DNA from: Stenotrophomonas maltophilia
Lineage (GTDB): Bacteria > Pseudomonadota > Gammaproteobacteria > Xanthomonadales > Xanthomonadaceae
Direction of reading: 5' to 3'
DNA length: 64,000 nucleotides
Assembly (NCBI RefSeq): GCF_002799245.1
Contig: NZ_NEQV01000009.1
Location: 62,001 to 126,000 of the forward strand
Below the pieces are notes generated by a model, which was given only the letters and a program-made list of their open reading frames with translations, had not been told where the DNA came from and made no database searches. Within the stretch, counting starts at the first letter, position 1. Each line of letters starts with the position of its first letter. Both the position numbers and the translations under genes were made by a program. Shown here piece by piece: positions 45,020-54,397 of the stretch.

Positions 45020-45886
45020 TCATTGCCGGACTCGGGAACGCGCGAGAACATCCCAGACCGCATCCTCCATCCGCTTCCAATCGGCCAGGAACGCCCGTTT
45101 GTAGTTCAGCGAGATGGATAGACTGTCAGAGATATCGACAAAGTAGTGAACGCATCCGGCAGCCACAGGATCCTCCAGGCTGATGACCTGATCTTGCGTC
45201 AGTCGCACTCCGTCCCCCAGGAACTTTGCGCTGTCGCACTTGATGAAGCTGATCAGGTTCCCGGCTACGTCTCGTGCAACATACCAGTCGCGCTCGAACG
45301 CCGGATTCCGCACAGGCGGCTTCCCGTACCGCGCCTCATACTTCTTGGCGTACAACACCATCTTCGCTTCATCGATTGCATAGGGCGTCAGGCCCAAGGT
45401 CTCCGGTTGTGCAACGCGTTGATCGAGGCGGTCCCTGGGATCCTCCCTTTCCACGGAGCCCTCCTCCGTGATGGCTTCATTTGACGACAGCCTTGAAAGC
45501 AGTGTTTCGACGGGAACGCGATCAACGTAGTTGATCCGGATGGGAATCTCCTTCCGGAAATCATTCGTACGCGGATTCGCCCTGGCACCTGGCGGCGTCG
45601 GCTTCATGTCCGGCCACTCGATGACCAGCGTCACGCCCCCTCCGGGCCACTGTGCGATCTGGCTGTGCAGATAGTTGGCCGGAATGCGGAAGGTGTTCGG
45701 CCCGAGCTTCACGTCCACGGGCGCATCGGTATAGGTGTGGCCGTTGATCGTGCGACCGGTCTGGGCTGCGCCGGACATGGCGGGATTCCTTTCCTGTCCG
45801 GTGGACAGCGGCCGCGCACACGCGCCGGCACTCAGTACAACGGCAAGCGCAAGCATCAGGCAGCGACTGGGGGACATCACGTGCAT
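45020..45886 (-). CDS. X-Tfi candidate: lipoprotein immunity protein, copy 1 of duplicated module
   Basis: 288 residues from ATG 45886 (MHVMSPSRC). Signal LMLALAVVLSAGAC with lipobox AGAC. The mature domain contains TINGHTYTDAPVDVKLGPNT, VTLVIEWPDMKPTPPGARAN and YAKKYEARYGKPP. It is nearly identical to the protein at 47383-48246 over the first ~200 residues and diverges near the C-terminus. It sits directly upstream of the effector remnant at 44820-45000 and downstream of the intact effector. A role in protecting against the adjacent effector family is inferred. Confidence 0.8.
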   Translation of the reverse strand: MHVMSPSRCLMLALAVVLSAGACARPLSTGQERNPAMSGAAQTGRTINGHTYTDAPVDVKLGPNTFRIPANYLHSQIAQWPGGGVTLVIEWPDMKPTPPGARANPRTNDFRKEIPIRINYVDRVPVETLLSRLSSNEAITEEGSVEREDPRDRLDQRVAQPETLGLTPYAIDEAKMVLYAKKYEARYGKPPVRNPAFERDWYVARDVAGNLISFIKCDSAKFLGDGVRLTQDQVISLEDPVAAGCVHYFVDISDSLSISLNYKRAFLADWKRMEDAVWDVLARSRVRQ

Positions 45887-45987
45887 GGACACTCCATTGC
45901 AGGGTTCCAAATCGATTATAGGTAGAACTGCAAAAGCGAACGAAAGGCTCGCACCCCAAGGTTTGAGGCCTTAGGCGAAAACCACGG

Positions 45988-46011
45988 TAGAGCCGAGCCC
46001 ACGCTCGGCTC
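45988..46011. repeat. GTAG-type REP palindrome
   Basis: GTAG followed by AGCCGAGC-CCAC-GCTCGGCT, a Stenotrophomonas-type REP, located between the immunity copy 1 promoter side and the effector stop. Confidence 0.75.
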
Positions 46012-46025
46012 ACCTGCTGGGCCGG

Positions 46026-47351
46026 TCAGGCCATGCGCATCGCAGGGTTGTCGCGCGCCTGAACATCGATCTCCTGCTGCTGGCGCTGCGCCTGTGCCTG
46101 CTCACGGTCCGCACCGACTGCCTGCAGGGCCTGCAGCGACTGCTCGACCGGTGTCTGCACCGCCCTGTCCGTGGGCATGGCGGCCCGCAGATGGGCCGGA
46201 TCATTCAACTCGCCCTGCACCACGAACACGTTGCGGCCGGCCGGATGATCGGCGGTCTGCGCACTCAGCAGCACATGGTCGGCACGTTCGAGCTGGTTAC
46301 GACGCGCCAATGCCATCACGCTCGCTACTAGGCGCTCGCTGTTCTCATCATGGGTACGCCCCGCGCTGGCATCGATCGCAGCCACGCCTTCGCGCACCTG
46401 CTGCATCAATGCGTACTCACGGTGGCCGGGACCAATGTCGGCCAGACGGGTCGGTGCCTGCGAGGGATCCGGCACGTCGTCCACGGCTGCGGTAAGCGGG
46501 CTGCGGGTAATGGTCCGGTACGGGTCGTCCGGGTGGAACTGGGTACGCTTCTCCTGCCGCTCCAGGCGAACCTGGCGCGCATCGTTGAGTTCGGCGATGC
46601 GCGCGGGGTCGGTAATCTCGCGTAGCGACATGTGGCCGCCGCCCGCACTGACACTGGCCCACTTCCTGTCCGCTTCGAAGTACATCGCATAGTAGCTGTT
46701 GCCGCCGATGACGTTCGGATCAACCGTTGAGCGGCCCTCCAGTGCCTGGGTGGCCTCCAGCACGCTCAACCGGGTCAGGTACTGCCCACCCTTCGCCCAT
46801 CCCATCTGGCTGATGGCATCGACGCTGGTGTTGCCTACGCGGGGGCCTCCGGCGTAGTCATTGTTGAGCATGTTGGTCCAGATCTGTTCCAGCTTCTCGC
46901 GGCCGCTCTTCTGCTCGGCCGCTTCCAGCAATACGCGCGGGGTCCAGCAGTTGGGATCAAGTTCATGCAGTTCAAATGCCCGGTCGTGAGCCAGCATCAC
47001 ATCCTTGCCGGGAAGATTCAGTGCAAGGTCTGGGCGGCGCTCGTTCATCCACTGCTGTCGCAATTCAAAATCTCTTTCGAGCAGGGTCTGCCCAAAGGAC
47101 TCCCACTGTCGCTCGGTCAACTGCGCATTGGAAAACCGGGATCCCTGTTCCTGCTGGGTCTTCGCGTAGTTTTGTGCATAGGTGTTCGCGACGCGTCCCG
47201 GCAGGCTGTCATTGCGTACAACACCCAGTGCCAGTGTCCCGTACCCATCGGCTCCCGGCAGTTGCGAGAGGTAGTTCCAGTAAAGCTCGCGGTTACCGTC
47301 TCTGGCATAGCTGCCAAGGACGCTGAGATCGTGTTCGGTCAATCCACTCAT
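46026..47351 (-). CDS. X-T4SS effector (X-Tfe) with unknown N-terminal toxin domain plus XVIPCD
   Basis: 441 residues. The C-terminal ~135 residues are an XVIPCD (LERADHVLLSAQTA, VFVVQGELNDPAHLRAAMPT, TPVEQSLQALQAVGA) ending in a Gln-rich tail, so it is a VirD4 substrate. The N-terminal ~300 residues (NYLSQLPGADGYGTLALGVV, LHELDPNCWTPRVLLEAAEQ, GGNSYYAMYFEADRKWASVS) match no family I recognise, although the block NDSLPGRVANTYAQ is shared with the remnant at 44820-45000. No signal peptide. It is encoded between two lipoprotein immunity genes, so the toxin probably acts in the target periplasm. Confidence 0.85.
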   Translation of the reverse strand: MSGLTEHDLSVLGSYARDGNRELYWNYLSQLPGADGYGTLALGVVRNDSLPGRVANTYAQNYAKTQQEQGSRFSNAQLTERQWESFGQTLLERDFELRQQWMNERRPDLALNLPGKDVMLAHDRAFELHELDPNCWTPRVLLEAAEQKSGREKLEQIWTNMLNNDYAGGPRVGNTSVDAISQMGWAKGGQYLTRLSVLEATQALEGRSTVDPNVIGGNSYYAMYFEADRKWASVSAGGGHMSLREITDPARIAELNDARQVRLERQEKRTQFHPDDPYRTITRSPLTAAVDDVPDPSQAPTRLADIGPGHREYALMQQVREGVAAIDASAGRTHDENSERLVASVMALARRNQLERADHVLLSAQTADHPAGRNVFVVQGELNDPAHLRAAMPTDRAVQTPVEQSLQALQAVGADREQAQAQRQQQEIDVQARDNPAMRMA

Positions 47352-47382
47352 ACCTTGTCCCTTCTCTTCCTTGAATTACCGT

Positions 47383-48246
47383 TCACTTGGACCGGGTGCG
47401 CGCGATGACGTCCCTGACGGCCTCTTCCATGCGCTTCCAGTCCTTCAGAAACGCTCTCTTGTAGTCCAGGCTGACGGACAGCTTGTTGTCGATGTCCACG
47501 AAATAATGAACGCAGCCAGCTGCTACTTCTCCTGGCTCACTGATCACCTCGCTCCCCTCCAGCCGCACACCGTCGCGTCGGAACGTCCCGCCGTCACATT
47601 TGATGAACGAGCTGATCCGACCGTCGGCCTGGCGTGCGATGTACCAGTCTCTCTCGTAGGCGGGATTGCGGACAGGCGGCTTCCCGTACCGCGCCTCATA
47701 CTTCTTCGCGTACAACACCATCTTCGCTTCATCGATTGCATAGGGCGTCAGGCCCAAGGTCTCCGGCTGTGCAACGCGTTGATCGAGACGGTCCCTGGGA
47801 TCCTCCCTTTCCACAGAGCCCTCCTCCGTGATGGCTTCATTTGACGACAGCCTTGAAAGCAGTGTTTCGACAGGAACGCGATCAACGTAGTTGATCCGAA
47901 TGGGAATCTCCTTCCGGAAATCATTCGTGCGCGGATTCGCCCGGGCACCCGGCAGCGTCGGCTTCATGTCGGGCCACTCGATGACCAGCGTCACGCCCTC
48001 GCCCGGCCACGGTGCGATCTGGCTGTCCAGGTAGTTGGCCGGAATGCGGAAGGTGTTCGGCCCGAGCTTCACCTCCACGGGCGCATCGGTATAGGTGTGG
48101 CCGTTGATCGTGCGGCCGGTCTGGGTTGCGCCGGACATGGCGGGATTCCTTTCGTGTTCGGTGGACGGCGGCCGTGCACACGCGCCGGCACTCACTGCGA
48201 CGGCAAGTGCAAGCGTCAGGCAACGGCTGGGGGACATCACGTGCAT
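47383..48246 (-). CDS. X-Tfi candidate: lipoprotein immunity protein, copy 2
   Basis: 287 residues from ATG 48246 (MHVMSPSRC). Signal LTLALAVAVSAGAC with lipobox AGAC. It is near-identical to the copy at 45020-45886 up to the block GKPPVRNPA; the region after it (QADGRISSFIKCDGGTFRRD) is more diverged. Ends 31 bp before the intact effector on the same strand, which makes it the cognate immunity gene by position. Confidence 0.83.
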   Translation of the reverse strand: MHVMSPSRCLTLALAVAVSAGACARPPSTEHERNPAMSGATQTGRTINGHTYTDAPVEVKLGPNTFRIPANYLDSQIAPWPGEGVTLVIEWPDMKPTLPGARANPRTNDFRKEIPIRINYVDRVPVETLLSRLSSNEAITEEGSVEREDPRDRLDQRVAQPETLGLTPYAIDEAKMVLYAKKYEARYGKPPVRNPAYERDWYIARQADGRISSFIKCDGGTFRRDGVRLEGSEVISEPGEVAAGCVHYFVDIDNKLSVSLDYKRAFLKDWKRMEEAVRDVIARTRSK

Positions 48247-48322
48247 GGGCATTCCATTGCAGGGTTCCGGGGCCACTATAGGGAACCGGACGTCAACGGA
48301 ACAGGAACCGCATCGCAGCCCT

Positions 48323-48730
48323 TCATGGAACCAGGCAGCGCTCCACCTGCAGCGACAGCACGTGGCAGGCGTTGAACAGACCCTCGACCACGGCTGCGGA
48401 GGGGCAGCATGCAGGATCGTCGTTCTCCCGCGCCACATGCGCGGCGTGCAGTATCGCGGTCAACGCCGTGATTCCCGAAGCACTGCGGGTCGCAAGGGCC
48501 ATGTCGAAGCCGCGGCCGGGGCTCAAGCACATCTCACTCCAGGCCTCGCCATCGGCGCGCAGGTTCCTGCCGTGGCCTTTCAGGTGTGCAAAGAATGCCG
48601 ATGGCGTGACGAATTCAGCGGATTCGCAGAGCGCGGCCTCCAGCGTTTCGGCCAAGGCAGTGGGAAGATCGCGCACGGCGGCGCCCAGCAGCGCATGCAG
48701 GCGGGGATGATCGGGAAGACGTTCGGGCAT
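48323..48730 (-). CDS. hypothetical protein (DUF3077/DUF6124-like)
   Basis: 135 residues from ATG 48730, with GTGAGG upstream. It is mostly helical, with HALLGAAVRDLPTALAETLE, CLSPGRGFDMALATRSASG and the C-terminal LFNACHVLSLQVERCLV. The C-terminal half, with several Ala/Leu helices, recalls small Pseudomonas/Xanthomonas DUF3077 or DUF6124 proteins, but this is a weak impression. Lies upstream of the immunity copy 2 on the same strand. Confidence 0.55.
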   Translation of the reverse strand: MPERLPDHPRLHALLGAAVRDLPTALAETLEAALCESAEFVTPSAFFAHLKGHGRNLRADGEAWSEMCLSPGRGFDMALATRSASGITALTAILHAAHVARENDDPACCPSAAVVEGLFNACHVLSLQVERCLVP

Positions 48731-49209
48731 GACGGCAACCTCACGATGTGGCCACCTGCAGATGCAAGGTGGCGGACGGTGCGGGTTGGCGTGCCGGATA
48801 CGTACCGCTAAAGCCGGCGGATCGGAAGATCCCCACGCACCGTCCACCATGAGCTGGCGGTGCATTGTCGCGGTTGCAGCTTCGGCTGCAATCGCGACCG
48901 GTAGCGATACGTAAGTTCGGGACGCCAATCCCGGCCAGGGCGGGTGCCTTGGCGCGACCATGGTTACCGCCATGAACCCGCGGCGGAAAGCAGATAAATC
49001 CCGGGCGATCGCCTTGTTACGTTGGTTACGTCAGCAGACGTCGAGTTGCTCATTGACGGACGCGCGTCGCCAGCAGACAACGCCACCGGCGTGCACTGCA
49101 CGGACGCCATATCAAGCCGTATACGACACGTGCGCAGCCGGCGCCAAAGACCGTCGATTGCAGTGAGCGCTCGCGAAATCGGCATGCGGCCTTCGCACCC
49201 GCTCAGCCT
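48731..49209. other. intergenic region without recognised gene
   Basis: About 480 bp between the hypothetical gene and the HxlR regulator. A hairpin TTGCAGC-TTCG-GCTGCAA lies near 48884-48901 and may act as a terminator or REP. Open frames are short and Arg-rich shadows. No promoter motif was identified. Confidence 0.4.
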
Positions 49210-49557
49210 TCAGCTATCACCGTCGGTGCCCTGATGGCCACGGTAGGTTTCACCCCACTCGCGCATGGCAAGCAGCACCGGCACCAGCGTGCGCCCGAAC
49301 TCGGAAAGCTCGTATTCCACCTTCGGCGGCACTTCCGGGTACACGTGGCGGATCACCACGCCATCGGCTTCCAGTTCACGCAGCTGGCTGGTGAGCATGG
49401 ACTGGGTGGCGTTGGGCACCCGCCGCGTCAGTTCCATGAAACGCCGCTTGCCTGTCATCAGGTGAAAGAGGATGACAGGCTTCCACACGCCGCCCATCAC
49501 CGACAGCGTGACCTCCACGGCGCAACCGCTCTTGCCATCCCAACGCTTGCTACGCAT
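49210..49557 (-). CDS. HxlR-family transcriptional regulator
   Basis: 115 residues with the HxlR winged helix: CAVEVTLSVMGGVWKPVILF, HLMTGKRRFMELTRRVPNAT, MLTSQLRELEADGVVIRHVY. The early Cys in the SGCAVEVTL region is typical of redox- or electrophile-sensing members (HypR/QorR type). It is divergent from the AcuI-like reductase 102 bp away, which it probably controls. Confidence 0.93.
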   Translation of the reverse strand: MRSKRWDGKSGCAVEVTLSVMGGVWKPVILFHLMTGKRRFMELTRRVPNATQSMLTSQLRELEADGVVIRHVYPEVPPKVEYELSEFGRTLVPVLLAMREWGETYRGHQGTDGDS

Positions 49558-49659
49558 GCATACTCCGGAAAACCATAGTACCTACGGAAAATCATCGTTC
49601 TTGTTGCGATAAGGGTGCGAGCCTAGCATGGCGCCATCCACTGAACGTGAGGCCCCACC

Positions 49660-50649
49660 ATGAGTTTCAAGGCGCTGCTGACCCGCAAGACAAACGACGG
49701 CGTATCCACGGAACTGGTCGATTTCGATGAAGCCAATCTGATGGACGGCGACGTGCTGGTGCAGGTCGAATACTCAACGCTGAACTACAAGGACGCACTG
49801 GCCCTCACGAATACGCGCCCGGTCATCCGCACTTTCCCGTTGATTCCGGGCATCGACCTGGCGGGCGTGGTGCTGGAGTCGAGCAATGCCGATTTCCAGC
49901 CCGGTGACCGTGTCGTGTTGAATGGCTGGGACCTGAGCATGGGCCACCACGGCGGCCTGGCACAGCGTGCCCGCGTGCGTGGCGAATGGCTCAACCGGAT
50001 TCCCGGCAACCTGGGCACCCGCGACGCCATGGCCATCGGCACCGCAGGCTATACCGCCATGCTGTGCGTGCTGGCGCTGGAAGATGCCGGCGTGACGCCT
50101 GAAAAGGGCGATGTACTGGTGACCGGCGCCAACGGTGGCGTTGGCTCGATTGCGGTGGCGATCCTTTCAAAGCTGGGCTATCGCGTGGTGGCCGCCACCG
50201 GGCGCCCGGAGCACGCCGAGTACCTGCACAGCCTGGGTGCTGCCGAGATCATCGATCGCGCGCAGCTTTCGGAACCGCGCGACCGGCCGGTGAGTGCCGA
50301 GCGCTGGGCGGGCGTGGTGGACGTGGCCGGCGGCCCAACGCTGGTCAATGCCATTGCCGAGACCAGGTACCGTGGTGCCGTGGCCGCGTGCGGCCTGGCA
50401 CAGAGCGACGCACTGCACGGTTCGGTCCTGCCTTTCATCCTGCGCAACGTAACCCTTGCGGGCGTGGATTCGGTGAATGCACCGCAGGACGTTCGCCAGC
50501 GCGCGTGGGATCGCCTCGCGACCGATCTGGACCCGCAGAAGCTGGAAAGCACGGTGCAGCTGATTGGGCTTGCCGACGTGCTGGACGTGTACGAGAAGAT
50601 CATTCCGGGCAAGGTGCGCGGGCGGATTGTCGTGGATGTCAATGCATGA
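49660..50649 (+). CDS. acuI: AcuI/YhdH-type zinc-free MDR oxidoreductase (acrylyl-CoA reductase or quinone reductase)
   Basis: 329 residues, usual for the YhdH/YhfP branch. MDVD-type N-terminus (TELVDFDEANLMDGDVLVQV), STLNYKDALALT, NAD(P)-binding VLVTGANGGVGSIAVAILSK, and the C-terminal VIPGKVRGRIVVDV-like ending (IIPGKVRGRIVVDV). The typical reaction is NADPH-dependent reduction of acryloyl-CoA or related enals. HxlR control suggests induction by electrophiles. The gene symbol reflects the family, not a tested activity. Confidence 0.88.
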   Translation: MSFKALLTRKTNDGVSTELVDFDEANLMDGDVLVQVEYSTLNYKDALALTNTRPVIRTFPLIPGIDLAGVVLESSNADFQPGDRVVLNGWDLSMGHHGGLAQRARVRGEWLNRIPGNLGTRDAMAIGTAGYTAMLCVLALEDAGVTPEKGDVLVTGANGGVGSIAVAILSKLGYRVVAATGRPEHAEYLHSLGAAEIIDRAQLSEPRDRPVSAERWAGVVDVAGGPTLVNAIAETRYRGAVAACGLAQSDALHGSVLPFILRNVTLAGVDSVNAPQDVRQRAWDRLATDLDPQKLESTVQLIGLADVLDVYEKIIPGKVRGRIVVDVNA

Positions 50650-50778
50650 AGCACCCTGCACAGCGGGTTCCATGCTGCAGCGAATGGTGAACACGCCGTG
50701 AAACCATGAGCGCGGCGGGGGCGGCATGCCGCTGCCGCTCGCATACGCTCAAGTTCCCGTTGCCCCGTGGACATCGCC

Positions 50779-51099
50779 ATGTCATTGACCGCATTCGCAC
50801 TTGCCACTGCTCTTTCGGGCCTGCCCGACATTACCTGGGAGCGCGAACGCGGTGAGGACGCGCATCAGTTGATGCTCTGCCAGATCCATCGGGATGAGCT
50901 GATGCAGAATGATGCGGAAAGCGATGCCTACAAGCGCGCCAAGGCGGTCTGCGATCTTCTGGCGCGTGAGTACAGGAACAAATGGGATTTCGATGCGCAG
51001 GACGCATTGGCGGCATCGGCGGTGGATCTGGATGAGCTGATCCGGCGTGGTGAGGCGGTTGAGGTTCCCCCTGCAAAGCGGGACCGCGCCTACGAGTGA
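50779..51099 (+). CDS. hypothetical acidic protein
   Basis: 106 residues from ATG 50779 (GTG 50767 also possible). A short hydrophobic N-terminus (MSLTAFALATALSGL) may be a signal. The mature part is charged (RERGEDAHQLMLCQIHRDEL, LDELIRRGEAVEVPPAKRDR). Two Cys are spaced 24 residues apart. No family recognised. Confidence 0.6.
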   Translation: MSLTAFALATALSGLPDITWERERGEDAHQLMLCQIHRDELMQNDAESDAYKRAKAVCDLLAREYRNKWDFDAQDALAASAVDLDELIRRGEAVEVPPAKRDRAYE

Positions 51100-51518
51100 T
51101 GCAGTGCCCGCGGGCACCGGCGCATGAAGCGGCGGGAAGCACCTGGGCCAGCACCGATCGGCGCTTCCAGCGGATTCGGCCCGGCGCCTTTGCCAGGAGC
51201 CTGATCCTGTCTGGCCGGATTACGGTGCCATCCTCCCTATCGATGCGCATATGGGCGACCTCACCCTCGTGGCCCTGCATCGCCGTGGTCACCAGAATCT
51301 TCAGTGCGTCGGTGCGGATATCGTAGCCGCCGTCGATGTGCTTGAGGGTTCCTGCACTGTTCCAGTCAACGTCCATGCCCGGCCCCGAAGCCAAAGGCCG
51401 CGCGCGTCGTCAAGGCCCCTTATCATTGGAGGCGTAGGGGCTCTGCAAGCCCAGTTGACGCACGCAAGGCAGTATCTGGATGTTCATGGAATGGTGCCCC
51501 TCGGGCTGGGGCCAGCGT
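51100..51518. other. intergenic region with a doubtful minus-strand reading frame
   Basis: The minus strand encodes from about 51379 MDVDWNSAGTLKHIDGGYDI and ...EVAHMRIDREDGTVIRP, which has protein-like composition for about 70 residues. It then runs as Arg/Pro-rich nonsense through the gene at 50779-51099. It could be a gene that lost its stop by frameshift near 51120, or chance. No other feature seen. Confidence 0.3.
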
Positions 51519-54239
51519 ATGACCCGTTCGCCAGACTGGCGATTGCGGCTTGATGGCGAACAGGTCGAGCTTTCGATTGAAGGCCGTCAGTACCGGCAGC
51601 TCCTGGATGACCGGCAGCGCGTACAGGTCATTCCTGGCGTGTTCTGGGCCAGGGTTGCACTGCAGACCGAGGGCGGCGACACGCTGTCCGTGGATGGACT
51701 GCCCAACGGCCAGGCCTCGCGGCTTGCGGCTGCCGTGCAGCAGGCGTGCTTTGCGCGCACCACGCGTGGGCGCAAGGCACTCTTTGAGACCCTCCTGGGG
51801 CAGATCCAGTCGTGGCTGGCGGAGGCGGACGCGCTTACCGACCGTGGCACCACCGGCCGGCGCTGGATCAGCCACGAGCAGCAGCAGGCACTGCTGGCCG
51901 GCCGCCCCGCCCTGCCCCTTGCGCCAGCCGAACTGGAGCGGCTGTTCCTCGATGAGGACGTGCACGACGACCTGCACGCGCATGGCCACCGCATGGCGCT
52001 GGATGCCCTGCACGACTGGCAGCTGGATTGGCCCGCCGTGTGGGCCGAGGCCAACGCAACCATGGCAGCGCGTGAGCGGGTGCTGGCCAGGGACTTCCTG
52101 GACCGGGTCGAGAGCAAGCCACTGACCGAGGAACAGGCCCGCGCCGTCATCTGCTTCGACAACCGGGTGCAGGTCGTGGCCGCGGCGGGTTCCGGCAAGA
52201 CCTCCACCATGGTCGCCAAGGCTGCATATGCCATCGATCGCGGCTTCGTCGAACCCGAACGGATCGTGATGCTCGCCTTCAACAAGGACGCCGCGAAGGA
52301 GCTGGAGGAGCGCGCGCAGCAATCCTTCGACCGGCTCGGCATGGGCGACACCGTGGTCGAGGCCCGGACCTTCCACGCCCTGGGCCTGGCCATCATCGCC
52401 AAAGCCACAGGGCGCAAGCCCGATATCCCGGAATGGGCGGTCGACGCGACGCTGGGCTTCAACAAGCTGGCCGAACTGGTGGACGACCTGAAGGACCGCT
52501 CGGCCCACTTCCGCACCCAGTGGGACATGTTCCGCCTGGTGTTCGGGCGCGATCTTCCGCCGTTCGGTGCCGACATGTTGGCCGATGGTTACGACCGCGA
52601 TGGCATGCCCTATATCCGTACCCTGCAGGGCGAGCGGGTAAAGAGCCTGGAAGAGTGCGTCATCGCCGACTGGCTGTTCTACAACGGCGTGGCGTACCAC
52701 TACGAGCGACGCTACGAGTTCGATACCGCGACAGACACCCACCGCCAGTATCGTCCGGACTTCTATTACCCGGACGCCCGGCTGTACCACGAACACTTCG
52801 CGCTGGATGCCGATGGCCAGCCGCCGAAGCACTTCGCCAGCTACAGCGAAGGGATGCACTGGAAGCGCCAGCAGCATGCGTCGCGCGGTACCGCCCTGGT
52901 CGAGACAACGTCGTTTGGCCTGCGCAGTGGACATGCCCTGCAGGATCTTGCGGAGCGACTTGGCGCGGGTGATGTCGAACTCGACCCCAACCCGGACCGC
53001 GAGCTGCCGGATCAGGGTGCCAAGCCAATGCCGGATGCGGACCTGATCGGCTTGATGCGCACCTTCATTGCGCATGCCAAGAGCAACTGCCTGACGCTGG
53101 ACGATATGGCGGCGCGCCTGCGGCAGATGCCCGAGGACCAGTTCAAGGAACGCTACCGGCGCTTCCTGGAAATCGCCGGCCCTGTTTTCCAGGCCTGGGA
53201 CAATGCGCTGGCTGACGAGCGCAGCATCGACTTCGAGGACATGCTCAACATGGCGGCCGGGCTGCTGGAACAGGGCCGCTATGAATCACCCTACGAGCTG
53301 GTGATGGCCGACGAATTCCAGGACGCATCGCGCGCCCGTGCGCGTCTCTGCCGTGCGCTGGTGAGCCAACCGGGCCGCTATCTGTTTGCGGTGGGCGATG
53401 ACTGGCAATCGATCAATCGCTTCGCCGGTGCCGACGTTTCGGTGATGACCGGATTCCGCGAATGGATGGGGCACGGCCAGGTGCTGAAACTGGAGCAGAC
53501 GTTCCGCTGCCCACAGGCGCTCTGCGATGTTTCCAGCCGCTTCATCAGCCGCAATCCGGCTCAGATCGCCAAAGAAGTTCGCTCTGCTGCGCCGGCAATG
53601 GGCCTGGTGCTGCAGGCGTTCCAGATGAACCGGCGTGAGGAGGTGCAGGATGGTGTTCGCCAGTACCTTTCGAAGCTGCACCAGCAACTGCTGGCGGGTA
53701 CGGTTGCGCAGGGCCGCAACGGGCGCGTGACAGTCTTTGTCCTCGGGCGGTATCGCGCCGATCGCGGTGCAGTGCCTTCGGATTGGAAGACGGCCTTCGG
53801 CAGCACGATGGACGTCGAGTTCCTGACCGTGCATCGATCGAAGGGGCGCGAGGCGGACTACGTGATCCTGCCGGGCATGATCAACCGCAGCTTCCCGAGC
53901 CTGCGCTCGGATGACCCGGTGCTTTCCCTGGCGATGCCGGACGGCGACACCTATCTGCTGAGCGAAGAACGACGGCTGTTCTATGTCGCGCTGACGCGAG
54001 CGCGACGATCGGTTGCGATGTTCACCCTGCAGGGCAAGCACTCGCCCTTCCTGGATGAGCTGGTGGAGGACGGCGCGGTGGAAGTGACCGCGATTTCAGG
54101 TGCGGCCATCCGCGAAGAGCGCTGCCCGGTGTGCAAGGTGGGAGTGTTCGTGGACCGGAATGGGCCGCATGGGGCTTTCCGGTCGTGCTCCAGCTACCCG
54201 TTGTGCCACAACAGGCCGAAGGGTGGGCGTCGTGGGTGA
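51519..54239 (+). CDS. UvrD/HelIV-like superfamily 1 helicase with C-terminal zinc finger
   Basis: About 906 residues (an in-frame ATG at 51480 is an alternative start). SF1A motifs: Walker A VVAAAGSGKTSTM, DFEDMLNMAAGLL, Walker B ELVMADEFQDASRARARL, motif III FAVGDDWQSINRFAGAD, motif V FLTVHRSKGREADYVIL, motif VI LFYVALTRARRSVAMF. A segment in the middle (QYRPDFYYPDARLYHEHF, MHWKRQQHASRG, ALVETTS) resembles the PD-(D/E)xK-like insertion of DNA helicase IV relatives. The C-terminus is a topoisomerase-type Cys4 finger (CPVCKVGVFVDRNGPHGAF, then C and C). DNA repair or recombination is likely. Confidence 0.9.
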   Translation: MTRSPDWRLRLDGEQVELSIEGRQYRQLLDDRQRVQVIPGVFWARVALQTEGGDTLSVDGLPNGQASRLAAAVQQACFARTTRGRKALFETLLGQIQSWLAEADALTDRGTTGRRWISHEQQQALLAGRPALPLAPAELERLFLDEDVHDDLHAHGHRMALDALHDWQLDWPAVWAEANATMAARERVLARDFLDRVESKPLTEEQARAVICFDNRVQVVAAAGSGKTSTMVAKAAYAIDRGFVEPERIVMLAFNKDAAKELEERAQQSFDRLGMGDTVVEARTFHALGLAIIAKATGRKPDIPEWAVDATLGFNKLAELVDDLKDRSAHFRTQWDMFRLVFGRDLPPFGADMLADGYDRDGMPYIRTLQGERVKSLEECVIADWLFYNGVAYHYERRYEFDTATDTHRQYRPDFYYPDARLYHEHFALDADGQPPKHFASYSEGMHWKRQQHASRGTALVETTSFGLRSGHALQDLAERLGAGDVELDPNPDRELPDQGAKPMPDADLIGLMRTFIAHAKSNCLTLDDMAARLRQMPEDQFKERYRRFLEIAGPVFQAWDNALADERSIDFEDMLNMAAGLLEQGRYESPYELVMADEFQDASRARARLCRALVSQPGRYLFAVGDDWQSINRFAGADVSVMTGFREWMGHGQVLKLEQTFRCPQALCDVSSRFISRNPAQIAKEVRSAAPAMGLVLQAFQMNRREEVQDGVRQYLSKLHQQLLAGTVAQGRNGRVTVFVLGRYRADRGAVPSDWKTAFGSTMDVEFLTVHRSKGREADYVILPGMINRSFPSLRSDDPVLSLAMPDGDTYLLSEERRLFYVALTRARRSVAMFTLQGKHSPFLDELVEDGAVEVTAISGAAIREERCPVCKVGVFVDRNGPHGAFRSCSSYPLCHNRPKGGRRG

Positions 54240-54397
54240 ACACGTGAAATCAAATGCTTACCGCAAGCGTTGCCCTGTCAAACCTTGTCCCGAACTATGA
54301 CAAGGCAATTGGCAGCGTTCGCAAATCGTTCTACTCCGCCTTACTGGTGAAGGCCAAGCAACGGGTCGAAATCTAACAGCAGTGCCATGCTGACCTT

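Noticed and set aside
51423..53075. 550-residue minus-strand frame opposite the helicase
   Set aside because: Composition is shadow-like and the helicase motifs on the other strand are unambiguous.
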